Source: Labilibacter sediminis
GTDB taxonomy: Bacteria > Bacteroidota > Bacteroidia > Bacteroidales > Marinilabiliaceae
Reading direction: 5' to 3'
Length of the DNA: 64,000 nt
Assembly (NCBI RefSeq): GCF_005877885.1
Contig: NZ_VCHY01000002.1
Coordinates: 310,001 to 374,000, forward strand
Positions 27,757-36,071 of this stretch are shown here, one piece after another (within the stretch, counting starts at the first letter, position 1; the number at the start of each line of letters is the position of its first letter). Made by a program: the position numbers and the translations under genes. Under the pieces are notes generated by a model that was not told the origin of the DNA, ran no database searches, and was given only the letters and a program-made list of their open reading frames with translations.

Positions 27757-29598
27757 GTGGGAAATATAAACAGAAGAACCATAGTAATAGCTTTAATTTT
27801 TATTTCAATAGGAATATCCTTTGTAATAAAATTATTTATTCTTCAGGTATACGATCCATCCTATAAGTTTTCAGCAGAAAGTAACACACGACGTGAAATT
27901 ATAAATTATCCTGCCCGAGGACTAGTATATGATCGAAATGGAAAATTAATTGTTTCCAATCAGGCAGATTACGATTTAATGGTTATCCCCAGAGAATTAA
28001 AAACCATGGATTCCATTACTTTTTGCAATGCCCTGGAAATTACCATGCCGGAACTACGAAGCCTGTTTAGTGACATGAAAAACAAACTCAGGCGTCGAAA
28101 AATATCAGCCATCAAGCCTTCAATATTTTACAAACAACTATCTGCTAAGCAATATGGATACCTTCAGGAAAAGCTGTATAAGTTCGATGGTTTTTTTGTT
28201 CAGCGAAGAACCTTGCGAAAGTATGAATATCCGCACGCTGCTCACATCTTAGGTTACGTAGGAGAAGTAGGCACGCAAGATATTAAAAGGGATGACTATT
28301 ACATTACCGGTGATTATCATGGTATCAATGGCATTGAATCCACTTACGAAAAGTTTCTTCGAGGAGAAAAGGGATATAAATATGTTCTGGTTGATGTACA
28401 TGGAAGGGAAAAAGGAGCTTTTCAGGATGGTAAATTCGACATACCTGCTATAGCCGGTAAGGATATTACACTAACCATAGACATTGATCTTCAAAAATAT
28501 GGGGAACAACTCATGGGCAATAAAATAGGAGCAATTGTCGCCATTGAACCAAGTTCCGGTGAAATATTAACCATGGTTTCCAGCCCAAACTACAACCCGT
28601 CTTTATTGGTTGGTAAGAAACGAGCAGGTAACTTTTCTACACTTAGTACCGACTCCTTAAAACCATTGTTTAACAGACCGATTATGGCATGGTATCCACC
28701 AGGATCAACATTTAAACCTCTTAACGGACTGATTGGGCTACAAGAAAATATCATTAAACCTCATAGCAAAGTCGAATGCCATATGGGTTATACCGTAGGA
28801 AGATTTCACCAGGGGTGTCACTACCATTATTCACCTCTCGACTTAAGACGCTCTATCGCTAATTCTTGTAATGCTTACTATAGCCACACGTTTAGAGGAA
28901 TTATTGACAATAGAAAATATGGCAGTGTACAAGAAGGATTTGAGGTATGGAAAAATTACCTGGTTAATTTTGGTTTTGGCTACAAATTAGGCGTTGATTT
29001 TGCCAATGAAAACAGAGGTTTTGTACCCAATGCCAAATACTACGACAAGTATTACAAAAAAAGCTGGTCATCACTAACTGTAGTTTCTTTAGCCATTGGT
29101 CAGGGAGAGCTTTTAACCACGCCTCTACAAATGGCAAATATGACGGCAGCCATAGGTAACAATGGGTTTTTCTATACGCCGCATATTATTAGAGGGATTG
29201 AAAACGATACCATTCCATCAAATTTTACCACTATTCATAAAACAGGAATAGATGAGCAACATTTTGCCCCAATTAAAGATGGAATGGAGATGGCCGTTTG
29301 GAGCGACGAAGGAACTGCTGCTATTGCACGAATTCCTGATCTAAATATCTCAGGAAAAACAGGGACTGCTGAAAATCCTCACGGAGAAGATCATTCTGTA
29401 TTTATTGCATTTGCACCCAAAGAAAATCCTAAGATTGCCATTTCTGTATATGTTGAAAATGGTGGTTTTGGGTCGAGATGGGCAGCTCCAATTGCAAGTT
29501 TAATGGTAGAAAAATATTTGAATAAGGATATTCATCCAACCAGAAAATGGACTGAAAAAAGAATGTTAGAAGGAGACTTAATTCATGGCAAAGAATAG
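27757..29598 (+). CDS. mrdA: Penicillin-binding protein 2 (elongation transpeptidase)
   Basis: A 613-aa class B PBP that cross-links peptidoglycan during cell elongation. N-terminal TM (about 8-30), pedestal domain, then the transpeptidase domain: SxxK as S317-TFK320, SxN as S370-C-N372 and KTG at 534-536. The start is GTG at 27757, because an in-frame stop lies 15 bp upstream and no ATG gives the standard membrane anchor. It overlaps rodA by 14 bp, consistent with the PBP2-RodA complex being made together. Confidence 0.94.
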   Translation: MGNINRRTIVIALIFISIGISFVIKLFILQVYDPSYKFSAESNTRREIINYPARGLVYDRNGKLIVSNQADYDLMVIPRELKTMDSITFCNALEITMPELRSLFSDMKNKLRRRKISAIKPSIFYKQLSAKQYGYLQEKLYKFDGFFVQRRTLRKYEYPHAAHILGYVGEVGTQDIKRDDYYITGDYHGINGIESTYEKFLRGEKGYKYVLVDVHGREKGAFQDGKFDIPAIAGKDITLTIDIDLQKYGEQLMGNKIGAIVAIEPSSGEILTMVSSPNYNPSLLVGKKRAGNFSTLSTDSLKPLFNRPIMAWYPPGSTFKPLNGLIGLQENIIKPHSKVECHMGYTVGRFHQGCHYHYSPLDLRRSIANSCNAYYSHTFRGIIDNRKYGSVQEGFEVWKNYLVNFGFGYKLGVDFANENRGFVPNAKYYDKYYKKSWSSLTVVSLAIGQGELLTTPLQMANMTAAIGNNGFFYTPHIIRGIENDTIPSNFTTIHKTGIDEQHFAPIKDGMEMAVWSDEGTAAIARIPDLNISGKTGTAENPHGEDHSVFIAFAPKENPKIAISVYVENGGFGSRWAAPIASLMVEKYLNKDIHPTRKWTEKRMLEGDLIHGKE

Positions 29599-31003
29599 TT
29601 TAATAAAAAGCATCGATTGGATTACAGTTGCCACATATTTAATATTGGTGATATTTGGTTGGTTTAATATTTATGCGGCCAACTACAATCCGGAAAATCC
29701 TGTATTTTTTGATACTTCCAAAGAGTATTCGAAGCAATTAATCTGGATTGGATTATCCATAGTCATTATCTGGGTTATTTTTATGACCGACAGCAAGTTT
29801 TACGTTACCTTTTCTTATTTTCTTTACGGACTTTCTGTATTTCTTCTTTTCACTGTAATATTTATAGGTAAAGAAATCAACGGAGCTAAATCATGGTTTG
29901 AGATTGGCCCTGTCCGTTTTCAACCCGTTGAACTTGCAAAGGTAGCCACTGCGCTAACCTTGGCCCGACTCATGAGCAGGTACGGTTTCACCTTTAACAA
30001 ACGAAAAAATTTGCTTACCATTATGGTTGTATGGTTAACTCCGGTGCTATGCATCCTTTTGCAAAACGATACAGGTTCGGCCCTCGTTTTTTTCATCTTA
30101 ATACTACCTTTTTACCGCGAAGGATTATCCGGGAAAATATTGGTTTTTGGACTTATAGCAGCATTAGTATCTGTACTTACTTTAATCTACCCCAATGCAA
30201 TTATTCTGGCTTTAATAATAACAGGTACATTTATCTTTTTAGCCTTTAATGTCAACCTAAAAATTATTGGAACTGGCATTACTGCAGGAGCTTTAGGATT
30301 TGCCTTATCATTGGCTGTCTTTTATATTTTGGGGAAAGAATTCAGGTGGGACATTTTTACCATAACAGGCGCAATATTCCTCACCACACATCTGGCTATA
30401 AAAGGATTTTCTAAGCGACTGAAAGTAATACTCCCGGCTATGATTTTCATGTGGGGAGCCTTCTCTTTCACAATCTCCTCAGACTATTTTGTAGAAAAAG
30501 TATTATCTGACTATCAGCGCAACAGGGTTAATGTATTACTAGGTTTTAAAGATGATCCACTTGGTGCAGGATACAATGTAAACCAGTCAAAAATCGCAAT
30601 TGGTTCGGGAGGGTTAACAGGAAAAGGTTATTTACAGGGCACCCAAACCAAATTTAATTTTGTGCCTGAACAAAGTACAGATTTTATTTTTTGTACCGTT
30701 GGTGAAGAATGGGGTTATTTTGGAACTTTCGGAGTTGTAGTCTTATTTGTTTTCCTAATGATTAGGATAATTCTACTGGCCGAAAAACAGCACTCCGTCT
30801 TCAGCAGAATTTATGGCTATTGCGTGGCCTCCATATTTTTCTTTCACTTCACCATTAACATTGGAATGACAATTGGACTTGCTCCGGTCATTGGAATTCC
30901 CTTGCCTTTTTTTAGTTATGGAGGTTCTTCTTTATGGGGATTTACCACATTACTTTTTATTTTTCTTAAATTAGATACAAATAGAAGTGAATTAATCAGG
31001 TAA
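29585..31003 (+). CDS. rodA: Peptidoglycan glycosyltransferase RodA
   Basis: A 472-aa SEDS-family polymerase that elongates glycan strands with PBP2. SEDS landmarks are present: NGAKSWFEIGPVRFQPVELAK near residue 100, then QRNRV, DDPLGAGYNVNQSKIAIGSGG and a C-terminal PLPFFSYGGSS. It is about 80-100 aa longer than E. coli RodA (370 aa); the excess is a hydrophobic block (about 190-290) between the early TM helices and the QRNRV loop. That size is common in Bacteroidota. Confidence 0.94.
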   Translation: MAKNSLIKSIDWITVATYLILVIFGWFNIYAANYNPENPVFFDTSKEYSKQLIWIGLSIVIIWVIFMTDSKFYVTFSYFLYGLSVFLLFTVIFIGKEINGAKSWFEIGPVRFQPVELAKVATALTLARLMSRYGFTFNKRKNLLTIMVVWLTPVLCILLQNDTGSALVFFILILPFYREGLSGKILVFGLIAALVSVLTLIYPNAIILALIITGTFIFLAFNVNLKIIGTGITAGALGFALSLAVFYILGKEFRWDIFTITGAIFLTTHLAIKGFSKRLKVILPAMIFMWGAFSFTISSDYFVEKVLSDYQRNRVNVLLGFKDDPLGAGYNVNQSKIAIGSGGLTGKGYLQGTQTKFNFVPEQSTDFIFCTVGEEWGYFGTFGVVVLFVFLMIRIILLAEKQHSVFSRIYGYCVASIFFFHFTINIGMTIGLAPVIGIPLPFFSYGGSSLWGFTTLLFIFLKLDTNRSELIR

Positions 31004-31284
31004 TTTGTTACAAATTTTCACTAGTTTTGTGATCGATTTACCTAATACACCCACAAGGTGCTCAACAAGTGACACTTAGCATTAAAGTGGATTATAAGTC
31101 AGTTGATTGTCTGTATGACAAGAAATTTGTAAATTTAAAAATATCTGTCAATTTCTGGTGTAGGGGCACCTCCATTTTATTCAGAAAAAACTTATACACT
31201 TTCAATTAGGAAGTATATAGACAGGTGCCATTTCAGGTAGGTCGAAATGATTGTGTAGAGAGATTAAAAACTATAAAAGCGAAG

Positions 31285-32595
31285 ATGACAATGAGGTATC
31301 AAACTTACACATTGCATAATTTTAAGAATATACCACAAATTAAAAAATTATCAGAGGATGATATTCTTAGTATAGAGGTAGTTGGAAATGTTTTACCTTT
31401 TAAAACCAACAACTATGTTGTTGATGAATTAATTGATTGGGATAATTTCCGCACTGACCCAATGTTTATATTAAATTTTCCTCAAAAAAATATGCTTCAG
31501 GAGGAAGATTTTAACCACATGGCAAGTTTAATTAAGTCTGATGCCGATAAAGAAACTTTGCGCACTGAAGCAAACATTATAAGAGAAAAACTAAACCCGC
31601 ACCCTGCTGGTCAGCTTGAATATAATGTACCAGAATTAGATGGCGTTAAACTTTCAGGCGTACAACACAAGTATAACGAAACCATGTTGTTTTTCCCTAC
31701 GCAGGGCCAAACATGCCATGCATATTGTACTTTCTGTTTTAGATGGCCACAATTTACCAACATGAACGATCTTAAATTCTCGATGAAAGAAGCTGATCTT
31801 ATTGTTGAGTATTTAAAAAGAAACACACAAATCACTGACATTCTAATTACCGGCGGAGACCCTATGGTAATGAAATCAAAAGTTTTTGAGGCATATATTA
31901 CAAAAATTCTTGATGCCAATATCGAGCATTTGCAAACCATACGTGTAGGTTCAAAATCATTAAGTTTTTGGCCATATAGATTCTTAACGGATTCAGATGC
32001 GGATGATATGCTTTCAATTTTTGAGAGAGTAACTAAAGCAGGTAAAACATTATCATTTATGGCACACTTTAACCACCCTCGAGAATTATCCACAGAGGCG
32101 GTTAAACAAGCTGTTCAGAAGATAAGAAACACAGGTGCTACTATACGCACACAATCTCCTGTACTAAATCATATAAATGCCAGCAGTGCAGTTTGGGCCG
32201 ACATGTGGCGCAAGCAAGTTAAATTAGGCATGGTACCATACTATATGTTTATTGCACGTGATACTGGCGCTCAAGGTTACTTTGGAATACCTATTGTTAG
32301 GGCCTGGAAAATTTTTCAAAAAGCCTATTCTCAAGTTAGTGGCATAGCCAGAACCGTTAGAGGACCTAGCATGTCTTGTACTCCTGGAAAAGTTAGAATC
32401 ATTGGAGTATCTGAAATTAAAGGAGAAAAAATAATGGCACTTGAATTTATTCAAGGACGCAATAGTGACTGGACAGCCAGACCATTTTTTGCTAAGTATG
32501 ATTGCAAAGCTCAATGGATTGACGATCTAAAACCAGCCTTTGGTATGGAAAGCTTCTTTTACGAAGAAGAACTGGCTGAAATGTTATTAAATTAA
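31285..32595 (+). CDS. KamA-like radical SAM protein with atypical cluster loop
   Basis: A 436-aa protein of the lysine 2,3-aminomutase (KamA) superfamily. The 4Fe-4S/SAM motif is C144, C148 and C151 (CHAYCTFCFRWPQF) instead of the KamA form CxxxCRHCTRRR. GGDPMVMK follows, matching the KamA GGDPL segment, and a C-terminal CTPGKVRI holds a candidate PLP lysine, though the PGGGGK of true KamA is absent. Substrate is therefore uncertain. The ATG at 31285 (or 31291) is preferred over an upstream GTG. The 281-bp upstream gap has no gene; a TAGTTTTG at 31022 is the only promoter-like match and would imply a ~250-nt leader. A hairpin follows the gene. Confidence 0.78.
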   Translation: MTMRYQTYTLHNFKNIPQIKKLSEDDILSIEVVGNVLPFKTNNYVVDELIDWDNFRTDPMFILNFPQKNMLQEEDFNHMASLIKSDADKETLRTEANIIREKLNPHPAGQLEYNVPELDGVKLSGVQHKYNETMLFFPTQGQTCHAYCTFCFRWPQFTNMNDLKFSMKEADLIVEYLKRNTQITDILITGGDPMVMKSKVFEAYITKILDANIEHLQTIRVGSKSLSFWPYRFLTDSDADDMLSIFERVTKAGKTLSFMAHFNHPRELSTEAVKQAVQKIRNTGATIRTQSPVLNHINASSAVWADMWRKQVKLGMVPYYMFIARDTGAQGYFGIPIVRAWKIFQKAYSQVSGIARTVRGPSMSCTPGKVRIIGVSEIKGEKIMALEFIQGRNSDWTARPFFAKYDCKAQWIDDLKPAFGMESFFYEEELAEMLLN

Positions 32596-32617
32596 AAAGA
32601 TAAACACTACAATATAA

Positions 32618-32670
32618 AATCATTTTCATTCTTGCCTAATACTTATAAAAGGTATAGAATGAAAATGATT
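32618..32670. repeat. Perfect 15-bp inverted repeat after the KamA-like gene
   Basis: AATCATTTTCATTCT (32618-32632) and AGAATGAAAATGATT (32656-32670) are exact reverse complements around a 23-nt loop, 23 bp past the stop. With no T-run after the stem it may be a non-canonical terminator or an RNA-stability hairpin. Confidence 0.6.
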
Positions 32671-32769
32671 ATTCAAGTCCCTCTCTCCGGCCAACATAGG
32701 TAACTGCATTAAGTTAGCAGAAAGCTTACACAGCTAAATACTTCCTTAAGCACAGCTTTTCTACTTCTA

Positions 32770-32807
32770 AATTATTATTAAGACTCCACTATCACTTAAT
32801 AATAATT
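32770..32807. repeat. Perfect 13-bp AT-rich inverted repeat
   Basis: AATTATTATTAAG and CTTAATAATAATT flank a 12-nt loop, about 40 bp upstream of the promoter motif of the next gene. It could be a terminator or an operator. Confidence 0.5.
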
Positions 32808-32844
32808 ATAGCCTTTTACACACCTATTTATTCGAATAAAAAAT

Positions 32845-32852
32845 TACATTTG
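32845..32852 (+). promoter_or_regulatory. -7 promoter element for the LPG_synthase_TM gene
   Basis: TACATTTG fits TAnnTTTG, 32 bp before the TTG start at 32885. It supports that start despite the rare codon. Confidence 0.5.
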
Positions 32853-32884
32853 CTACAATATTTTCACCAATAAAAATAATTCTA

Positions 32885-33832
32885 TTGTCTTTTTACAAGC
32901 AACACGCAAAAAAAATCAAACTGATAGCTAAGATAATTCTTTCAGTTGCAGCTCTTTATTACGTATTTTCTAAAATAGATTTAGACGAAACCATGAATGC
33001 CATCATGGGAATTAACATATGGTTTCTAATTCTATCTGTTCTTGTATATAGTATATCACAAGTAGTCAGTGCTTTCCGCCTAAATACTTTTTACAAGTAT
33101 GTTCCGGTTAAAATAAGCTCCATTAGCAACATTAAGCTATATTGGCTGGGAATGTTCTACAACTTGTTTTTACCGGGTGGTGTTGGCGGAGATGGATACA
33201 AAGTGTTTTTAATTAACAAATACCATAAATCATCAATAAAAAGACTTATTGGAACTGTATTTGCCGACAGACTAAGCGGATTGGCCGTTATATTGGTTTA
33301 TTTATGTGCATTGGTTTATTTTATAGATTACGACCTTACATCTGCAGACACACCTCCTAACGGAATAAAGCTAATAAACGATATATTACATTGGATATCT
33401 CCTTTCTTAAAATACTTTATCTTTTTAATTCCCTTAATTGCAACAGGATATTATTTGTACTTGCGTCTTTTTAGTAAACACTTAACAAAGGCTGCGGTGC
33501 GCGTATTTACCCTATCTATAATAATCCAGGGCTTACAAATGATTTCTGCTATTATTATATTAAAATCAATGGGAACTGAATTGGCAGGAAGACAGGATGA
33601 TTATCTCTTCTTATTTCTACTTTCAAGCATCATGTCAGCCATCCCTATTTCGCTGGGAGGATTAGGTTTAAGAGAAGTAACTTTTATGTTTGGATCCCAA
33701 TATCTGGGCCTTAATCAGGATCATGCAGTGGCTTTAAGTATTATATTCTATATGATGTCTTTATTTGTCTCTATTTTTGGTGGGTACTACGCTTATAAAC
33801 CGAGTTTAATTTTTAAGAAAGAGACCAATTAA
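32885..33832 (+). CDS. Lysylphosphatidylglycerol synthase TM-region (UPF0104) family protein
   Basis: A 315-aa polytopic membrane protein with about eight TM helices, matching the flippase-like membrane region of MprF and other UPF0104 proteins; no aminoacyltransferase domain is attached. The LPGGVGGDGYKVFLINK stretch and the late PISLGGLGLRE motif are characteristic. The start is TTG: the frame upstream offers only ATT/ATA codons before a stop, and the next ATG would cut into the first helix. Family members move lipids or lipid-linked sugars; substrate unknown. Confidence 0.82.
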   Translation: MSFYKQHAKKIKLIAKIILSVAALYYVFSKIDLDETMNAIMGINIWFLILSVLVYSISQVVSAFRLNTFYKYVPVKISSISNIKLYWLGMFYNLFLPGGVGGDGYKVFLINKYHKSSIKRLIGTVFADRLSGLAVILVYLCALVYFIDYDLTSADTPPNGIKLINDILHWISPFLKYFIFLIPLIATGYYLYLRLFSKHLTKAAVRVFTLSIIIQGLQMISAIIILKSMGTELAGRQDDYLFLFLLSSIMSAIPISLGGLGLREVTFMFGSQYLGLNQDHAVALSIIFYMMSLFVSIFGGYYAYKPSLIFKKETN

Positions 33833-33845
33833 AAAATATTATCCA

Positions 33846-33880
33846 ACAAAAAAGCCAGGCATTAAACCTGGCTTTTCTAT
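33846..33880. terminator. Bidirectional terminator
   Basis: AAAAGCCAGG and CCTGGCTTTT form a 10-bp stem around a 7-nt loop, with A and T flanks serving both convergent genes (LPG_synthase_TM protein and psd). Confidence 0.87.
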
Positions 33881-33898
33881 ATAATTGATTTAATTCTT

Positions 33899-34552
33899 TT
33901 AAATTGTGGCAATTGTTGTTTGCGTACCTTGTACTTTATCACCTATTTTCACTTTTACATCTGAATCTAATGGCAAATAAAGATCTAAACGAGATCCAAA
34001 CTTAATGAAACCCATTTGCTGCCCCTGTTCAACATTGGTATTTTCTTTAGCGTAGCACACAATTCTACGAGCCACAGCTCCTGCAACCTGTCGTACAAGA
34101 ATCTGTTGCCCTTTATCATTCTCAATAACCACTGTGGTTCTTTCATTTTCGGTAGATGATTTTGGTAAATAAGCCCCCATAAACCTCCCTTTATGATGGC
34201 GAACATACTTCACTAAACCAGCCATTGGAAACCAGTTTACATGTACATTTAATGGCGACATAAATATTGACACCTGCATACATCTCTGTTTCAGAAATTC
34301 AGGTTCATCTACCTCCTCTATAACAACTACCTCTCCATCTGCCGGAGTAATGATTGCCTTCTCATCCTTAGGGCAAATACGACTGGGGCTTCGGAAAAAG
34401 TTAACCACCAGAAATAACAATACAGCAGATACTCCAAAAATAATTTGAGTTAACAGTCCGTTTCCTGTTAAGAAATAACTTACTCCATTAACAGCTGCAA
34501 AAATTAAAGTTGCAACTAAAATAATTTTATATCCTTCTTTATGAATGGTCAT
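33899..34552 (-). CDS. psd: Phosphatidylserine decarboxylase proenzyme
   Basis: A 217-aa short-type (PSD-A) enzyme forming phosphatidylethanolamine. Two N-terminal TM helices (about 10-52) precede the catalytic region; FGSRLD places the self-cleavage site between G186 and S187, where Ser becomes the pyruvoyl group of the small alpha chain. MSPLNVHVNW carries the conserved His residues. It lies 17 bp downstream of cdsA, so CDP-diacylglycerol synthesis and the PE-forming step are co-transcribed. pssA is not in the window. Confidence 0.93.
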   Translation of the reverse strand: MTIHKEGYKIILVATLIFAAVNGVSYFLTGNGLLTQIIFGVSAVLLFLVVNFFRSPSRICPKDEKAIITPADGEVVVIEEVDEPEFLKQRCMQVSIFMSPLNVHVNWFPMAGLVKYVRHHKGRFMGAYLPKSSTENERTTVVIENDKGQQILVRQVAGAVARRIVCYAKENTNVEQGQQMGFIKFGSRLDLYLPLDSDVKVKIGDKVQGTQTTIATI

Positions 34553-34569
34553 AACACCTATTTAAACTT

Positions 34570-35382
34570 TTATCGTACAAACAATTCCAAATACACAACA
34601 GCCATTGGCAATGCAAAAATAACCGCATCAAAACGATCTAAAACACCACCATGCCCGGGAAATATTGTTCCTGAATCCTTAACTCCAATACTTCTCTTAA
34701 ACATGGACTCTATTAAATCACCCAACACAGCAGTTACAGAAATGATTCCTCCAAAAATTATCCATTGAATGATGCTTAATTCATGCCAATACATTGACAT
34801 TACAGAAGCAGCAATTAAAGTAAAAACAAATCCTCCAATGGTTCCTTCCCAAGTTTTCTTTGGAGAAATACGCTCAAAAAACTTATGCTTACCAAGTGTA
34901 ACCCCTGCCAAATATGCTCCCGTATCATTTATCCATACTAAAACAAAAACAGAAAGTGGCAATACATAATTATAAATTCCATTATCAAAAGCCAACACAT
35001 TTAACAATGCAAACGGGGCTCCTATATAACAAGCAATTAGTAAACTTGATGCAATATTCTCAAACGGTTTATCTTCATTTTTAAATAACTCCCTTATAAA
35101 GATATATGAGACAATTGGTATGATAAGGTATAATATTGAAACGTCAGAAATCTTTGATTGTATCAGAAATACTGATACATATAGTCCAACAGCCAATAAA
35201 AGAGACGAGAAGAACTGAACATTAACTTTAGAGTGGGATATTAATCCATACAGTTCATAAACCCCGGCTATAACCACCACAAAGAAAACGGTGAAGAAAG
35301 AAAATGCGTGAAACCAAATTCCGCCTGCTATAATTAATACGAAAAAAAAACCTGTTAAGGCGCGTTGCCAAAAATTATTCAT
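34570..35382 (-). CDS. cdsA: Phosphatidate cytidylyltransferase
   Basis: A 270-aa integral membrane enzyme making CDP-diacylglycerol from CTP and phosphatidic acid. About eight TM helices; the C-terminal CDS signature is exact (SMFKRS, then KDSGTIFPGHGGVLDRFD around 228-252), including the metal-binding Asp residues. Normal length. Located between the LUD-domain gene and psd in the rsfS-ftsH operon. Confidence 0.94.
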   Translation of the reverse strand: MNNFWQRALTGFFFVLIIAGGIWFHAFSFFTVFFVVVIAGVYELYGLISHSKVNVQFFSSLLLAVGLYVSVFLIQSKISDVSILYLIIPIVSYIFIRELFKNEDKPFENIASSLLIACYIGAPFALLNVLAFDNGIYNYVLPLSVFVLVWINDTGAYLAGVTLGKHKFFERISPKKTWEGTIGGFVFTLIAASVMSMYWHELSIIQWIIFGGIISVTAVLGDLIESMFKRSIGVKDSGTIFPGHGGVLDRFDAVIFALPMAVVYLELFVR

Positions 35383-35429
35383 TTGAAAATTATTATTGCA
35401 GCTGCAAAATTAAGTAGTTTAAACAAAAA

Positions 35430-36068
35430 TCATCCATTTTTATCAATAAAAACAAATAATTCTTTTGGACCATGCGCTCCCATCACTAAAGTTTTTTCAA
35501 TATCAGCTGTCCTACTTGCTCCGGTAATAAAAGATACTAGCGATGGAAAATCATCTCCAAAACGTTCTCCCAACTGAACTAACGCATCATCAGGAAAAGC
35601 TAACAGTTGTGAAGCCTTGGCAAAAACAACATGAATAGGTGGAAATACATTTAATCTTCTGCCGGATGCCTGATCCGAACTTACAACCACGGTCCCTGTT
35701 CGCGAAACCAGATATTCACATTGTGTAACTGCAAGTTCCATATCCTTAAATAAACTTTCATCATCATTAACCTCAATGGATATCTGCGAAAGCTTGTTTT
35801 GCAATTCAGAATCTATGCAAAAAACAGCATCTAAACTTTTAGAGTCGCACACTTTTTTAAACTCTGTGAGCAACTCTGCATGGCTATCTCGAACAATTAC
35901 ATTGCCTCCAATGGCTGTCAGTTCTTCGATAAAAGTTTTTAATAAATCTTCCGGTTTGGGAAATACAGAAGTATCGGTATCATGAGGAGGGATAGAAAAG
36001 CTTCTTCCCTCCTCCATTGATTTTTTAATTTTTGATAAGATAATCTCTCTGGAACGATTACTATCCAT
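35430..36068 (-). CDS. LUD-domain (LutC/YkgG-like) protein
   Basis: A 212-aa soluble protein of the LUD family, related to LutC of the lactate-oxidation complex. The C-terminal SRTGTVVVSSDQASGRRLNV and PPIHVVFA segments and the acidic N-terminal region (residues 1-60) fit. No LutA or LutB lies nearby; instead it starts 3 bp after ftsH and precedes cdsA. A role in lactate metabolism is therefore doubtful, and an unknown job tied to FtsH or lipid synthesis is possible. Confidence 0.78.
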   Translation of the reverse strand: MDSNRSREIILSKIKKSMEEGRSFSIPPHDTDTSVFPKPEDLLKTFIEELTAIGGNVIVRDSHAELLTEFKKVCDSKSLDAVFCIDSELQNKLSQISIEVNDDESLFKDMELAVTQCEYLVSRTGTVVVSSDQASGRRLNVFPPIHVVFAKASQLLAFPDDALVQLGERFGDDFPSLVSFITGASRTADIEKTLVMGAHGPKELFVFIDKNG

Positions 36069-36071
36069 ATA

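Noticed and set aside
31611-32093. 160-codon open frame antisense to the KamA-like gene
   Set aside because: It is antisense to conserved radical SAM sequence, and its translation has no recognisable domain.
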